DNA of 64,000 nucleotides from Sphingobium chungbukense (GTDB taxonomy: Bacteria > Pseudomonadota > Alphaproteobacteria > Sphingomonadales > Sphingomonadaceae). Of the stretch, positions 44,504 through 53,967 are shown piece by piece; position 1 is the stretch's first letter; each line of letters begins with the position of its first letter. The notes below the pieces were generated by a model, which had not been told where the DNA came from, did not search any database, and saw nothing but the letters and a program-made list of their open reading frames with translations. The translations under genes and the position numbers were made by a program. The DNA is taken from the NCBI RefSeq assembly GCF_001005725.1, contig NZ_LBIC01000018.1, positions 22,459 to 86,458 of the forward strand. Reading direction: 5' to 3'.

Positions 44504-47500
44504 TTACAAGTCCAGACCCAGGCTGCGTTCCGGCAATGGCGGCAAGATGTCCGCCCGATCCAGCCTGTCAGGCGCCTTGCCCGGACCGTTGGATGGGTCA
44601 GCGGCGGCCAAATTGCTATCAGGCAGCGGCGGTAAATCAGGCGGTAGGCCGGACGGATCACCTCCGTCCGGTAAAGTGTCACCATCGATCGGTCCCGGAT
44701 TGAAGGGCTCGCGCGGCGCGCCCAGCTTTTTGCCGTCGATATCGAGCTGCCCCAGGGTTTCCAGTGAAGAGGTCTTGTTACCGGGATTGCGATCGAGCTG
44801 GCGGGCCAGCTTATCCTTGTCATCCACAATCATGGTGAGGTCTTCGCGCACGCGGGTGACGCCGACATTGAACAGCCGCTGGTTGGAGAGGTTTCGCTCC
44901 TGGCTGGACATGACCGTGATCGCCTTGTCCGTCGTAATCCCCTGCGCCATGTGCATGTTGAGGCTGTAGGCGAGGTCCAACCGGGACAGCATGGGATCGC
45001 CGATCGGCAGAGTCAGCTGCTTGTCGCCGCCCAGATCGACGGTCACACCGCTGGCATCGACACCGGCGACACGCGCGATGTTCGCGTTCAGCAACTCCCT
45101 TGGCTTGTCATTGGCTGTCCAGCGGATCATGTCGCCTTCGCGCAGGGTGAGGAATTTCGTCTCCGATAGCTGGAGCCGGTCCCGCATCTCGGTGGGCGAG
45201 AGCTGTTGCGGATAGAAACGGATCTTTGATCGACCGCGCAGCAGGTCGACCCGTCCGTTGGCATGGACCTTGGCCACCTGGTAGCGGCCACCCTCGAGGC
45301 CGACATCGCGGGCGCCGCCACGCCCGACCTCCAGCGTCTGCCCGTGCCGGTAATTGGAGGCATAGCGCAGCTCCTCGCGCGTCATGTTGACGCGCTCATA
45401 AACGAGCAGACGAACAGCCTCCCCCCTGAGCGTCCCTTCACTCGCCAGTCCCGCCTGGATGCGCTCGTTGATGAGCGCCCGCGCCTCGCGTCCCGACGCG
45501 AACACGGCGGTGACCGCCCGCTCTTCGGGCGACAAAGCGAGCCACCGATCCGCCGCTTCCTCGGCGGGCGCTTCGGACTCTATGACCTTATCACCCAGCA
45601 CCCGCATCGCCTCGCTGGACTTGCCCCGGCTGGCAAGTTTGGCGACCACCAGCAATGTCTTCTCCTGGGGAGACAGCGGTTGGCCGGCTCTGCCGATGCG
45701 GACATTCTGGTCCATCCGCGCCATGGTGCCGCCGCCCGCCTGGATCATGGCGAAGGCCTTGCCGGCATCGATGGAGGATAGCTGCTGGCGATCACCAACC
45801 AGCGCCAGCTTGTCGATGCCGAGTGCGTCGATGATCTGGTGGAGCTTGAGCATATCATTGGACGACACCATGGAGGACTCGTCGACCAGCAGGGTCGCGC
45901 CGACTAAGCTGGCGCGCGCCGCCTCATAGGCAGGGCCTTCCCGCTGGTTCACGAACCGGTGGTTGGCAAGGACGAAGGAGGCAATGGTCTGCGCCTCGAT
46001 CCCGGAGCCCGCCTTCATGTCGGCAACCATCTTGTTCTGGAAGGCGAGGCCCAGGATCTTGCGGTCCTCCGCTTCCGCCACCCGCGCCACGGCGGACAGC
46101 ATGGTCGACTTTCCCGCGCCCGCAATGCCCTGCACGGACACCGTGCGATCGGAGGAGGAGACGATCAGCGTGGCGGATGCCAGCTGGCCGGGATTGAGAG
46201 TCTTCTCGCTGGCGTCCTGAAGCCTGGCCGGAGCGGCAACGGGGTCGAGGATCGGAGTCGACTTGCCATTACCCGCTTCCATGAGGGCGAGGATCTTTTC
46301 TTCGGTCTGGAGCGCCTCGCGGGTGGTCACCATGTCGGAGGCACGGCCCACGCCGCGCAGGAGCAGACCCTTGTCGACCAATTGCTCGATCCGCCGCTCG
46401 ACATGCTCGATGGTGACACCCTTCAGCCCCAGATCGAGCGCGGTCTTGGCGATCTTATGCTGTTCGAACGCCGCCTCGCGCTCGGAATGGATGCGCACGG
46501 CCGAGGCGACCACAAGCTGAGCGCGACCGGCGGCCGGGGTTTGAACGATGCGCGCGAGCCGGTGATCGACGAGCGGGTCATCATGGCCCAGGAGTGACCC
46601 GAGCTTGGCCATGGCGGTCTCGACGGCGTCTTTGACCGCGCGATAGCCCCGCTCCAGCGGACCCTCCGCCTGAATGACGCCGGCCCGCGCAAGGGCGGCA
46701 TCGGCCAGTTCCTTGCCGGTAAAGCCAAGACCCTCAGCCTTGTCCTTCCAGCCCTGCACAAGCGCCGGCCTGTCACTGACATTGAGCTTGGGGTCGCGGC
46801 TGTTGATGGTGATCTGGTCCCGCGCCTTGTGCGAAGTGAGGTCCAGCTCCGCGACCTTCTCCAATATGGTCGCGCGGCGCTGACTGAACGCCTCCAACAC
46901 CCCCTTCGGCACACCCGCTATTTCGAAGGTGCCATGCTTGCCCTTCATATCGAGTATATAGCCAAGCTTCTCAATTTCGGCGCGCAGAAAGGCGTGGTAG
47001 ATGGCGCCGATCACGCTGTTGTTGCTCCAGATCTTGTCCGCATGGAGCGCCTGCCATTTGCCGTCCAGCATCTTCGTCAAATTGGCGATGACGGCATGAA
47101 CATGGCCCTGGGGATCGAGCGCGCGGCTGGTATCATGCTCGAACAGTGCATAGACCAGATTGCCCGTCGCAACCGGCACCTTCCTTCCCTCCACATCCTT
47201 GCGGCCCTGGCCAAGATTCTTCTCCACCCAGGCCATGGTCGCCTGCACCGCGGTCATATTGGCGGCGAGGATGCGGCGGTCGCCCGCCACATAGGCCATG
47301 ACCGAGGCGGACTTGGGCATGGAGAAGGTGAGATCGAGACCGGCCCGCCGGTTCTCATGCCTCGCCACCTTCTCGCCGCTCGGCAATTCACCGTTGAGGA
47401 TGGCCTCGAAACTCTCCTTGTCGACCTCGCCGGAAAGACCAAGCTCCCGCGCCCCCTCCCCGGCCCAGAGGCTGACCTCGGACGAACCCTCAACCGTGTA

Positions 47501-47566
47501 ATAATTGTCCTGCGCGAAATAGCTGGCGGCGCCTGACGCGGAGCGGACGGGAGCGACCGAAAGCAT
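44504..47566 (-). CDS. MobF-family relaxase-helicase (TrwC/TraI type)
   Basis: This 1020-residue protein has the MobF relaxase domain: early catalytic tyrosines (SYFAQDNYYT, Tyr16 and 22-23) and the three-histidine metal site (FEHDTSR and GHVHAVI, His144, 155, 157). A TraI-type helicase follows, with Walker A GIAGAGKSTML and Walker B LLVDESSM. Its C-terminus is Pro/Asp-rich. It nicks one strand at oriT and unwinds it for transfer. It starts 3 bp after the coupling-protein gene, giving the trwA-trwB-trwC order of R388. No T4SS genes are in the window. Confidence 0.93.
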   Translation of the reverse strand: MLSVAPVRSASGAASYFAQDNYYTVEGSSEVSLWAGEGARELGLSGEVDKESFEAILNGELPSGEKVARHENRRAGLDLTFSMPKSASVMAYVAGDRRILAANMTAVQATMAWVEKNLGQGRKDVEGRKVPVATGNLVYALFEHDTSRALDPQGHVHAVIANLTKMLDGKWQALHADKIWSNNSVIGAIYHAFLRAEIEKLGYILDMKGKHGTFEIAGVPKGVLEAFSQRRATILEKVAELDLTSHKARDQITINSRDPKLNVSDRPALVQGWKDKAEGLGFTGKELADAALARAGVIQAEGPLERGYRAVKDAVETAMAKLGSLLGHDDPLVDHRLARIVQTPAAGRAQLVVASAVRIHSEREAAFEQHKIAKTALDLGLKGVTIEHVERRIEQLVDKGLLLRGVGRASDMVTTREALQTEEKILALMEAGNGKSTPILDPVAAPARLQDASEKTLNPGQLASATLIVSSSDRTVSVQGIAGAGKSTMLSAVARVAEAEDRKILGLAFQNKMVADMKAGSGIEAQTIASFVLANHRFVNQREGPAYEAARASLVGATLLVDESSMVSSNDMLKLHQIIDALGIDKLALVGDRQQLSSIDAGKAFAMIQAGGGTMARMDQNVRIGRAGQPLSPQEKTLLVVAKLASRGKSSEAMRVLGDKVIESEAPAEEAADRWLALSPEERAVTAVFASGREARALINERIQAGLASEGTLRGEAVRLLVYERVNMTREELRYASNYRHGQTLEVGRGGARDVGLEGGRYQVAKVHANGRVDLLRGRSKIRFYPQQLSPTEMRDRLQLSETKFLTLREGDMIRWTANDKPRELLNANIARVAGVDASGVTVDLGGDKQLTLPIGDPMLSRLDLAYSLNMHMAQGITTDKAITVMSSQERNLSNQRLFNVGVTRVREDLTMIVDDKDKLARQLDRNPGNKTSSLETLGQLDIDGKKLGAPREPFNPGPIDGDTLPDGGDPSGLPPDLPPLPDSNLAAADPSNGPGKAPDRLDRADILPPLPERSLGLDL

Positions 47567-47569
47567 CGA

Positions 47570-49885
47570 TCAGATTCCCATGTCCAGGTTATCGTCGATG
47601 CCGCCGGAGAAATCCTGGCGCAGCTCGACGAGCGACTGATCCTCCACTGAAGCCGACTGCGGAATATTGGGTTCGGCGAGGTCCGCAGTCCGGTCGCGCT
47701 GTTGGAGATCGGCCTGCTGCGTGCCACCGTGCTGCGCTTGCGAACCCAAATCCTGTCCGTCGCCCACCAGCGCAGACGGTGCGGCCGGGCTGACCCGATC
47801 ACCATGCCCCTCCCCTGCCCTGTCCGCCGCGCGGCTATGTTCGTCCTCCACCCCATCGATGAGGATGCGGGCGGCCAGTTCCTTCGCGAGATTATAGGCC
47901 GGATCGCGCGCCTCCTTAGCGACCTGCGCGGCGCCATCCCGACCGCCCGCCTCCTCTTCCTCCTCCGCGAAATAATCCTCGGCAACCTTTGAGCGAACCG
48001 GCTCGACATGGGCGCGGCGGAGGAAGCCTTCGGCCACCTTGGGATAGGCTTTCCACTGGAGCAGAATGCGCGCGGCAGGAAAGCCATCGGGGAATTTCAC
48101 AAAGCCGTGAAGCGCAGGCAGGTTGGTGATGTCGTCGGGCAGAACCAGGGGCTCGACCTGCTTACGCGCGGTGAGCGTCGAGGCGTCACGGGTCTGGTTG
48201 TAGCCATAGCTGTATGCTTCATCCATCTGCCGCACTTCACGGCTGCCGATATAATGCGAGCATTCCTCGGCGGTCTTGATGTCCCCGGTCGCAAGGATGA
48301 GCTTGGTGCGCGCCAGCGACGATAGATTGCGCGCGCCTACCTCGCCATAGACCTCGACCAGCTTCTGGAAACTGTGGAGGCCAAGGATCATCGCGCCGCC
48401 GAAATTGCGCGCGGTCTGCAGCCCCTTTTCGATTGCGGGCAAGCGGTGCAGCGCGCCGACCTCGTCGAACAGGAACCAGGTGCGCAGCGAGCGCGTGCGG
48501 GGCAGGGTCATCAGGCTGTTGATGGCGATGTTCATCCATAGCGTCAGCAGCGGCTTGTTCATCTCCAGATCGTCATAGTCGGAGGTGACGAACAGGATCG
48601 ATCCGGGCGCCTTGTCCGCGGTCATCCACTGCCGGATCGAGAAGGGTTCGCCCCCATCGGGCAGGAAGCGCAGCACCTGCGCATTGGTGTTGAACACCGC
48701 GCGAATGGACTCGGCCATGCGGGCGGCTTCGGGCGCGGTCAGCGGATCGGCGATGGTGTTCGCAAGGGTGCGGTGGACGCGCTTCAGGTCCGCGGTCATC
48801 AGGTTCTCGGCCAGCGCCAGATTGCTGGTCTGGCCGCGCTCGATGAGGCGCATGCACATTTCGATGAAGAGGGTCCGGGCGGCGAGTGCCCAGAAAGGTT
48901 CGGATGATCCGCCATCGGACGGAATCAGCGCGACGGCCGCCGAGGTGAAATGGCTGTAGGTCGAGCAGTCGTTGAAGATCGACCAGGCCGGACAGCGGAC
49001 GTCCATGGGATTGAGGATCGTGTCGCGGGCGGGATCGTAGAAGGCCTCGACATAGGCCCCGGTCAGGTCGAACACGACGGCTGTATCCTGGCGCTGGCGC
49101 ATCTGCGTGATGAGGCTGCGCAGCTGGGTGGTCTTGCCCGCGCCGGTGGTGCCAAGCAGCATGGCGTGGGATTGCTCCATCCGATGCGGATAGGGGATGC
49201 CTGCGAGCGAATAGGGATGGTGGATACCCCTGCCTTTCCGCTCCCGAAAAGACAGCTTCAACACCTGCGCTAGCGTCATGCCGGGACAGAGCTCGGTGAC
49301 ATCCTCTTCGAACGCGGCATGATTATGCTGGTCGACTTCCGAACGCAGCAGTTCGACATCGACCAGCATCGCGCCGCGCTCATGGCGCTCCTCCAGGATG
49401 GTCTTGCCGCGCCGGCGCGACATGTCGACGAACCAGATGGCGACCGGCACGGCAAGGAACAGGGAGATGAGGATCGAACCCAGAAGCCCGCGCATGGCCA
49501 CCGCCCAGGCCTGCTTCACCTCCGGTATGACGGGTACGACCGCCATGATGGTGCGCAGGACCTGGCCGCTGGGCAAGGTGACATTGACCCGCTTGATGGC
49601 GCTGAGGCCCACCCAGTTCCAAAGCTCGGCATAGAGCTTCATGCAGATCATCTGGAAACCATGCTCATCGAGCTTGATCGACATGATGCCGAACCATGAA
49701 CCGACGAACAGCAGGAACCACAGGATGATGGGCAGCTTGACGCCTGAAAACCACATCAACATCTCATGGGTGAGGAGCTGCGATCCGCGGGTGAAATTGC
49801 CCGAGTTGCGCTGCACCTTGCCGCGTGCGGAATGATGGGTCAGCGGCACGGCCTTGCCGTTGGAGCGGATGTCCTTACCCGCCAT
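47570..49885 (-). CDS. Type IV coupling protein (TraD/TrwB type)
   Basis: The start at 49885 (MAGKDIRSNGK) is chosen over the upstream TTG because it overlaps the preceding gene by 11 bp. Two N-terminal membrane helices (PIILWFLLFVGSWFG, ILISLFLAVPVAIWFV) anchor it. The ATPase part has Walker A LLGTTGAGKTTQLRSL and Walker B RTWFLFDEVGALH. An Asp/Glu-rich tail of about 120 residues follows. Coupling proteins pump the relaxase-DNA complex into the secretion channel. It is about 771 residues, longer than TrwB, mostly because of the tail. Confidence 0.92.
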   Translation of the reverse strand: MAGKDIRSNGKAVPLTHHSARGKVQRNSGNFTRGSQLLTHEMLMWFSGVKLPIILWFLLFVGSWFGIMSIKLDEHGFQMICMKLYAELWNWVGLSAIKRVNVTLPSGQVLRTIMAVVPVIPEVKQAWAVAMRGLLGSILISLFLAVPVAIWFVDMSRRRGKTILEERHERGAMLVDVELLRSEVDQHNHAAFEEDVTELCPGMTLAQVLKLSFRERKGRGIHHPYSLAGIPYPHRMEQSHAMLLGTTGAGKTTQLRSLITQMRQRQDTAVVFDLTGAYVEAFYDPARDTILNPMDVRCPAWSIFNDCSTYSHFTSAAVALIPSDGGSSEPFWALAARTLFIEMCMRLIERGQTSNLALAENLMTADLKRVHRTLANTIADPLTAPEAARMAESIRAVFNTNAQVLRFLPDGGEPFSIRQWMTADKAPGSILFVTSDYDDLEMNKPLLTLWMNIAINSLMTLPRTRSLRTWFLFDEVGALHRLPAIEKGLQTARNFGGAMILGLHSFQKLVEVYGEVGARNLSSLARTKLILATGDIKTAEECSHYIGSREVRQMDEAYSYGYNQTRDASTLTARKQVEPLVLPDDITNLPALHGFVKFPDGFPAARILLQWKAYPKVAEGFLRRAHVEPVRSKVAEDYFAEEEEEAGGRDGAAQVAKEARDPAYNLAKELAARILIDGVEDEHSRAADRAGEGHGDRVSPAAPSALVGDGQDLGSQAQHGGTQQADLQQRDRTADLAEPNIPQSASVEDQSLVELRQDFSGGIDDNLDMGI

Positions 49886-50165
49886 GATATTGCACCAGGC
49901 GCTTGTCGGTTTCCGCGATGATGCGATCACGCAGCTGGGGATATTGTTCGCGGACAATGACGTCCAAAGCGAGATGCTGATATTCGGCGATCCGGGCCAG
50001 CCGTCGCTGCGATAAACTGCCCTGTCTGTGGTGGGCGAGATAGGTCTCGACCGCCATCCGCAGAACCTCGGCCGGGGTTATATTGTTGGTGCCGGCAAGG
50101 GCGCGAATGGCTGCCCATTGCGCGTGGTTCAGCCGGATCGTTGCCGGGTGATAATCTCTGCTCAA
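49875..50165 (-). CDS. TrwA-like ribbon-helix-helix oriT accessory protein
   Basis: This 96-residue protein starts at TTG 50165 with GGAGG 9 bases upstream. The segment YHPATIRLNHAQWAAIRALAGTNNITPAEVLRMAVETYL is the pattern of ribbon-helix-helix proteins used as transfer accessory factors. Its tail (RDRIIAETDKRLV) is helical. By position it corresponds to TrwA of R388, which binds oriT and represses the operon. It overlaps the coupling protein gene. Confidence 0.75.
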   Translation of the reverse strand: MSRDYHPATIRLNHAQWAAIRALAGTNNITPAEVLRMAVETYLAHHRQGSLSQRRLARIAEYQHLALDVIVREQYPQLRDRIIAETDKRLVQYHGG

Positions 50166-50263
50166 AGCCCAAGCCTCCTTGATGGAGACTGGTAGGGAAC
50201 GCGGAAAGCGTGTCCGCTATATCATGGGCACGTCGGGACAACAAGGAAAGCGCGCACGCCAAC

Positions 50264-50345
50264 TTGCGCGGTGCTATACGCACCGCGCAAAATGACGGAA
50301 ATCCGGTGTTTTTGAAGGGCCAAATTCAAAGGTGCTGTAAGCACC
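50264..50345. promoter_or_regulatory. Candidate oriT/operator: strong inverted repeats upstream of the transfer operon
   Basis: TTGCGCGGTGC and GCACCGCGCAA form a perfect 11-bp stem around TATAC (50264-50290). A shorter copy, GGTGC-TGTAA-GCACC followed by GCG, lies at 50331-50345. They sit 99-180 bp upstream of the TrwA-like gene, where R388-type plasmids have oriT. No TATTGTCT-type nick site was found, so oriT remains a proposal; an operator for the RHH protein is the alternative. Confidence 0.5.
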
Positions 50346-50780
50346 GCGATGAATTGCGGAGTAAATTATGCTATTTCAATAGCTTAACTGCACCATATGG
50401 TGCGTGGGGTGTGCATGCAAAATGCCCCTGTTGCTGGAGTGCGGCGAGAGACCTGCCATCGCCAAAAACCGGCCGGAAACCGTGCTTCCGGCGGGGATTC
50501 CATAGTCCATCCGGCGCCTGAGAAGCAAGCCCGTTCCGGTCCGGAAACGGCAATCCGTCAGCAAATAGCCATCACTTGGCGGCAAACTCCTCCTCGCTTC
50601 AATGGGCTGTGCGCGCCACAAATGAACGGCCGAAAACGGCCGCCCTTCAAGGGTTCCCGACAGGCTTCCCTCGCCGTGCATTGCGCGTGCAGGGCCGCGA
50701 GCCTCGGCAACGCCTTTGGGTTCCCGGCCAGGTGTGCATATAAAGACGAATTTCGAGGGGTATGGCGGCAGGGGAACGGG
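50346..50780. other. Gap upstream of the two-gene unit
   Basis: 435 bp. A long open frame running in from 50397 is contiguous with the next gene but its upstream part looks non-coding. No other gene is seen. Confidence 0.4.
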
Positions 50781-50972
50781 ATGAAGACGGTCAAACTGGA
50801 TTGCGGAATTTGGTACAATGACGAGTCCGGCCACATCCATATCGCGGCGGCTGGCGCCTTCATCAGCACCGTGAGCAACGACCCCAAGAGCAAACGCTAT
50901 CACCCCAATCTGTACCGGAAAATGGCCAAGGCATTGCGGGATGCGGGCGCGCCAGCGCCGGAGGATAGCTGA
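50781..50972 (+). CDS. Small hypothetical protein, first gene of a two-gene unit
   Basis: This 63-residue protein starts at ATG 50781 behind a GGGG-rich ribosome site, chosen because the upstream extension is not protein-like. It has a compact pattern, LDCGIWYNDESGHIHIAAAG, then SKRYHPNLYRKMAKALRDAG. The stop overlaps the next gene's start by one base (TGATG). No family is recognised. The tight coupling to a nuclease-like gene suggests the two work together, perhaps as a toxin-antitoxin or defence unit. Confidence 0.65.
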   Translation: MKTVKLDCGIWYNDESGHIHIAAAGAFISTVSNDPKSKRYHPNLYRKMAKALRDAGAPAPEDS

Positions 50973-51247
50973 TGGTTTCGCCATCGTCCTTGCTCGGTGC
51001 GGCGGGCGAGCATTTCATCATGTCCGCGCTCCTGCGGCACGGCTTCATCGCCGCCTTAGCCCCCGTCGGCGTGCCCATGTGCGATATCGTCGTCACCGAC
51101 GATATCGGTGAAAGGCTGTGCGCCATCCAGGTCAAAACCCGGCGGGCAATCGGGTCCGATGGCGGCTGGCATATGAGCGACAAGCATGAGAAGATCGTAT
51201 CGCCAACGCTGTTCTATGCGTTCGTTGATTTCGGCATCGATGCCTTA

Positions 51248-52110
51248 GAGACTGTTATGGACTTGAGAATCGATAAGATTCAAACGGTTCGGCATGAGCA
51301 CTTGCCGCAAGCCGTACCCGTCCGATGTGTCCGATGAAGAGTGGTGGCTGGTTGCGCCCTACCTGACGCTGCAGCGTGAGGATGCTGGACAGCGTGAGCA
51401 TAGCCTTCGCGAGGTGTTCAACGGACTGCGCTACATCGTGAAGACCGGCGCGCCGTGGCGGTGGATGCCGAACGACCTGCCGCCTTGGGCAGCGGTGTAT
51501 CAGCAGACGCAGCGCTGGCTGGCGGCGGGCTGCTTCGAAGCGCTGGTGGACGATTTGCGCGCCATGCTGCGTTTGGCGGCGGGACGATCGGCCGAACCCA
51601 CCGCTGCGATCATCGACAGCCGGACGTTGCGCTCCACGCCCGAGAGCGGCGAGCGCGCCGCCTATGACGGGGCAAAACGCAAGAAGGGCTCCAAGCTCCA
51701 TATCGCGGTCGACACGCTCGGCCACCTGCTCGCACTGCATGTCACGCCGGCCAGCGCGGAAGATCGCGGCGAGGTCGAGAAACTCGCCCGAACGGTCCAG
51801 GCCGTCACCGGCGACAGCGTCGAGATCGCCTGGGTCGATCAGGGGTATACCGGCGAGCGTGCCGCGCAGGCCGCCGAACGGCACGGCATCACCCTGGAAG
51901 TTGTCAAATTACCCGAGGCGAAGCGCGGCTTTGTTCTCCTTCCCCGTCGATGGGTCGTCGAACGTTCCTTCGCATGGGCAACCAAATTCCGCAGGCTCGT
52001 CAAGGATTACGAACGATATGCCCAAACCCTCGCAGGGCTACATGTCGTCGCTTTCGCTTGCCTCATGATCAGGCAAGTCGCCGCTCTCACCGCAGATTCA
52101 TAACAGTCTC
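51248..52110 (+). mobile_element. IS5-family (IS427-like) insertion sequence
   Basis: The 863-bp element has short terminal inverted repeats starting GAGACTGTTATG (12 of 12 matching) and is flanked by TA on both sides (51246-51247 and 52111-52112). It carries one intact transposase. It interrupts the nuclease-like gene, so insertion is recent. Confidence 0.9.
51294..52103 (+). CDS. IS5-family transposase
   Basis: This 269-residue DDE transposase has the IS5 pattern: SDEEWWLVAPYLT, YIVKTGAPWRWMPNDLPPW, first aspartate in AIIDSRTLRST, second in WVDQGYTGERAAQ, and the glutamate region PRRWVVERSFAWATKFRRLVKDYER. The frame is intact. It belongs to the group with a single ORF and TA-type target duplication. 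Confidence 0.95.
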   Translation: MSTCRKPYPSDVSDEEWWLVAPYLTLQREDAGQREHSLREVFNGLRYIVKTGAPWRWMPNDLPPWAAVYQQTQRWLAAGCFEALVDDLRAMLRLAAGRSAEPTAAIIDSRTLRSTPESGERAAYDGAKRKKGSKLHIAVDTLGHLLALHVTPASAEDRGEVEKLARTVQAVTGDSVEIAWVDQGYTGERAAQAAERHGITLEVVKLPEAKRGFVLLPRRWVVERSFAWATKFRRLVKDYERYAQTLAGLHVVAFACLMIRQVAALTADS

Positions 52111-52352
52111 TAGCCACGCCGCATGTTTATGTCGTGCCGAGCGCCACCGTGGCAGAGGCGGTGCGGTCGTCCCATCAAGTCTGGTTGGCGCGCCCGGGTA
52201 AGGGCGGCAAACCGCACAAGGATGGCCCCATGAGGCGATTTCTGCCCTCATACGACCACCTCGAAATGACGCAATATCCCGCTGGCTGGCTGGCGAAATA
52301 CCGCGATGCATGGGAATCGCTGAGGCAGGTCAGCACGGTGGAGAACGCATAG

Positions 52353-52581
52353 CGGTCAGGCGGCGCAACGATGCGACTTCAGTCCATGATCATTGGAAGT
52401 CACAGGCATGATAATTGGAAGTGCCAGGCCTGCCATCCGCAGGGGCTACTCGGGAAATGGACCTTGCTCAATGGTGCCGCAACGCTCCCTTCCTCGTCGG
52501 AAGGAAGCCGCTCAAACGGCCTGCCTGGCCCTATCGCAATGCGGGCGCAGCCATCGGGAAAAGCCGCACCCGCCGATCTTC
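52353..52581. other. Gap before the recombinase remnant
   Basis: 229 bp. Two short repeats, CATGATCATTGGAAGT and CATGATAATTGGAAGT, lie at about 52386-52423. No gene is seen. Confidence 0.4.
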
Positions 52582-53175
52582 CTATGCCGCCTCCCAGACC
52601 CGATTGAGTATCTGGGCGGCCATCGCCGCCTTGTCCTGTGGGAGAAAACGTCCGTAATGTTTGGCGACCATTTCCGGCGTGTCCTGGATGGCGTAGCTCG
52701 CCTGTTCGTAGGAGCCGGTCTGCTTCAAAATATGGGTCGCCAGCACGTCCCGCACATTGTGCGGCCCATGAGGCAGCAAGCCCTTGATCGCCCCCCGCCC
52801 GGTATAGGGATTGAACACGCCGTAGCGCTGGATCACCAGCCGCCATGCTTCGTAGAAAGTGTTCTGGTCGTATGCGGCGTCCCGGCTGTTACTCTTCATG
52901 CTTTTCACGAAAAATGTGCCGGGATCGGCAGCGCCGCTCAGCAAGATCGCCCGATCCCGCTCGATATAGGCGTCGATGTGGTCGTACAGCCCTCCCAGGT
53001 CGGGCAGGAGCAGGCGGAAAGGTTGCCCGGCAAAGAAGGATGAGTGCGCGTTCTTGAACGCGACGGAGGGCACAAAAACCTCCCATCCCTGGTCCCGGTT
53101 GCTCCATCGGATTTCACCGCGCTTCCATGCCTCCAACTGCCGTTCCGGTCGGGGGACCTCGCTGCGGCGAAGGAA
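52582..53175 (-). pseudogene. C-terminal half of a tyrosine recombinase
   Basis: Minus-strand translation contains NRDQGWEVFVPSVAFKNAHS and, near the C-terminus, the catalytic HxxR box GPHNVRDVLATHIL followed by AIQDTPEMVAKHYGR with the likely nucleophile tyrosine. The N-terminal half, including the first arginine, is missing: the frame runs into the DUF1156 remnant near 53175. It is a truncated site-specific recombinase, non-functional. Confidence 0.7.
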
Positions 53176-53967
53176 AGCCGTGCGCGGTTCCGCAACGTTA
53201 TGGTCACGGTCGGTACAGGTGCTCGCGCCGTCAGCACCCACTTTGGCCCGGATTTCGATGTCAGCGCCGAGACCATCGAACGCCTAGCGAAGTATGCCCG
53301 GCAGGAGCTAGTAGACGACAACGCCGACGTCACCGTGACCTGGCGCGTGCTTGAGGTTGACAGGGCATCCTTGAAGGCCCTCCGCGGGGCGGATGCTGGC
53401 AGATCTTCCAAACTACGCCTTTGGGAAAAAGCGGACGTTGCACCTCGTCCCGACGATCTCTTCCAAGAACGGCTCTACGCTATTCTTTGGATGACAAAGG
53501 ACACCGTGGACAAATCCAGGCCCACCACCTTTTTCGCAAGTGTCACAACGGCTGATCTCCGCCGAGAGGTCGAGATACTTGACCTCGTGCAGACGAACCT
53601 CGCCCAATGGCAAGCTGCTGGGTTCGTGCCAGACATGCCGATAGATCCAGGTCCGAAAACCAGCGAACCCGTACGCACTCGGGGATGGACTCATTGGCAT
53701 CATCTATTCACGCCTACACGGAAATGATGGGGTCGATGACTCCAAACGCCGCTCGTCTTAAGAGCGCCGCCGAGTTCGGATCGCGATCTGCATTCGAAAT
53801 TCCCAACTTCGGTTCTGGGCTCGTTCGCGCAACCCTCTACGGTGTCGATCAGCTCGAACGGGAGACGGACCCCGACGTCGTCCTCCAGCAAATGCGGGAC
53901 ATTGTTCCGAGCTATTTCAAACGCCGGCCCGACATAATCGAGATCGCCGAATACATCGCTCGTCGAC
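53170..53967 (+). pseudogene. Pieces of a DUF1156-type DNA adenine methylase
   Basis: One frame holds HFGPDFDVSAETIERLAKYA, then DLRREVEILDLVQTNLAQWQ and RTRGWTHWHHLFTP, a stretch typical of DUF1156 methylases. A shifted frame then carries MTPNAARLKS and FGSGLVRATLYGVDQL to EYIARR, resembling the C-terminus of the same family. The N-terminal methylase part is gone, and the two pieces are joined by a deletion near 53720. Relatives occur in phage-defence systems. Confidence 0.6.

Larger units (their letters stand above)
50972..52352 (+). pseudogene. PD-(D/E)xK-nuclease-like gene split by an IS5-type element
   Basis: Joining 50972-51247 to 52113-52352 restores a 171-residue frame in phase. The N-terminal part has GAAGEHFIMSALLRHGF, DIVVTDD and AIQVKTRR, the E...D...QxK order of a restriction-type nuclease fold. 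The C-terminal part contains RRFLPSYDHLEMTQYPAGWLAKYRDAW. The IS is inserted at a TA, and the split is exact after removing one TA. The upstream gene still ends normally. Confidence 0.8.

Noticed and set aside
50397..50780. Long N-terminal extension of the 63-residue protein
   Set aside because: The upstream part is Arg/Pro-rich noise without family features; the ribosome site is just before 50781.
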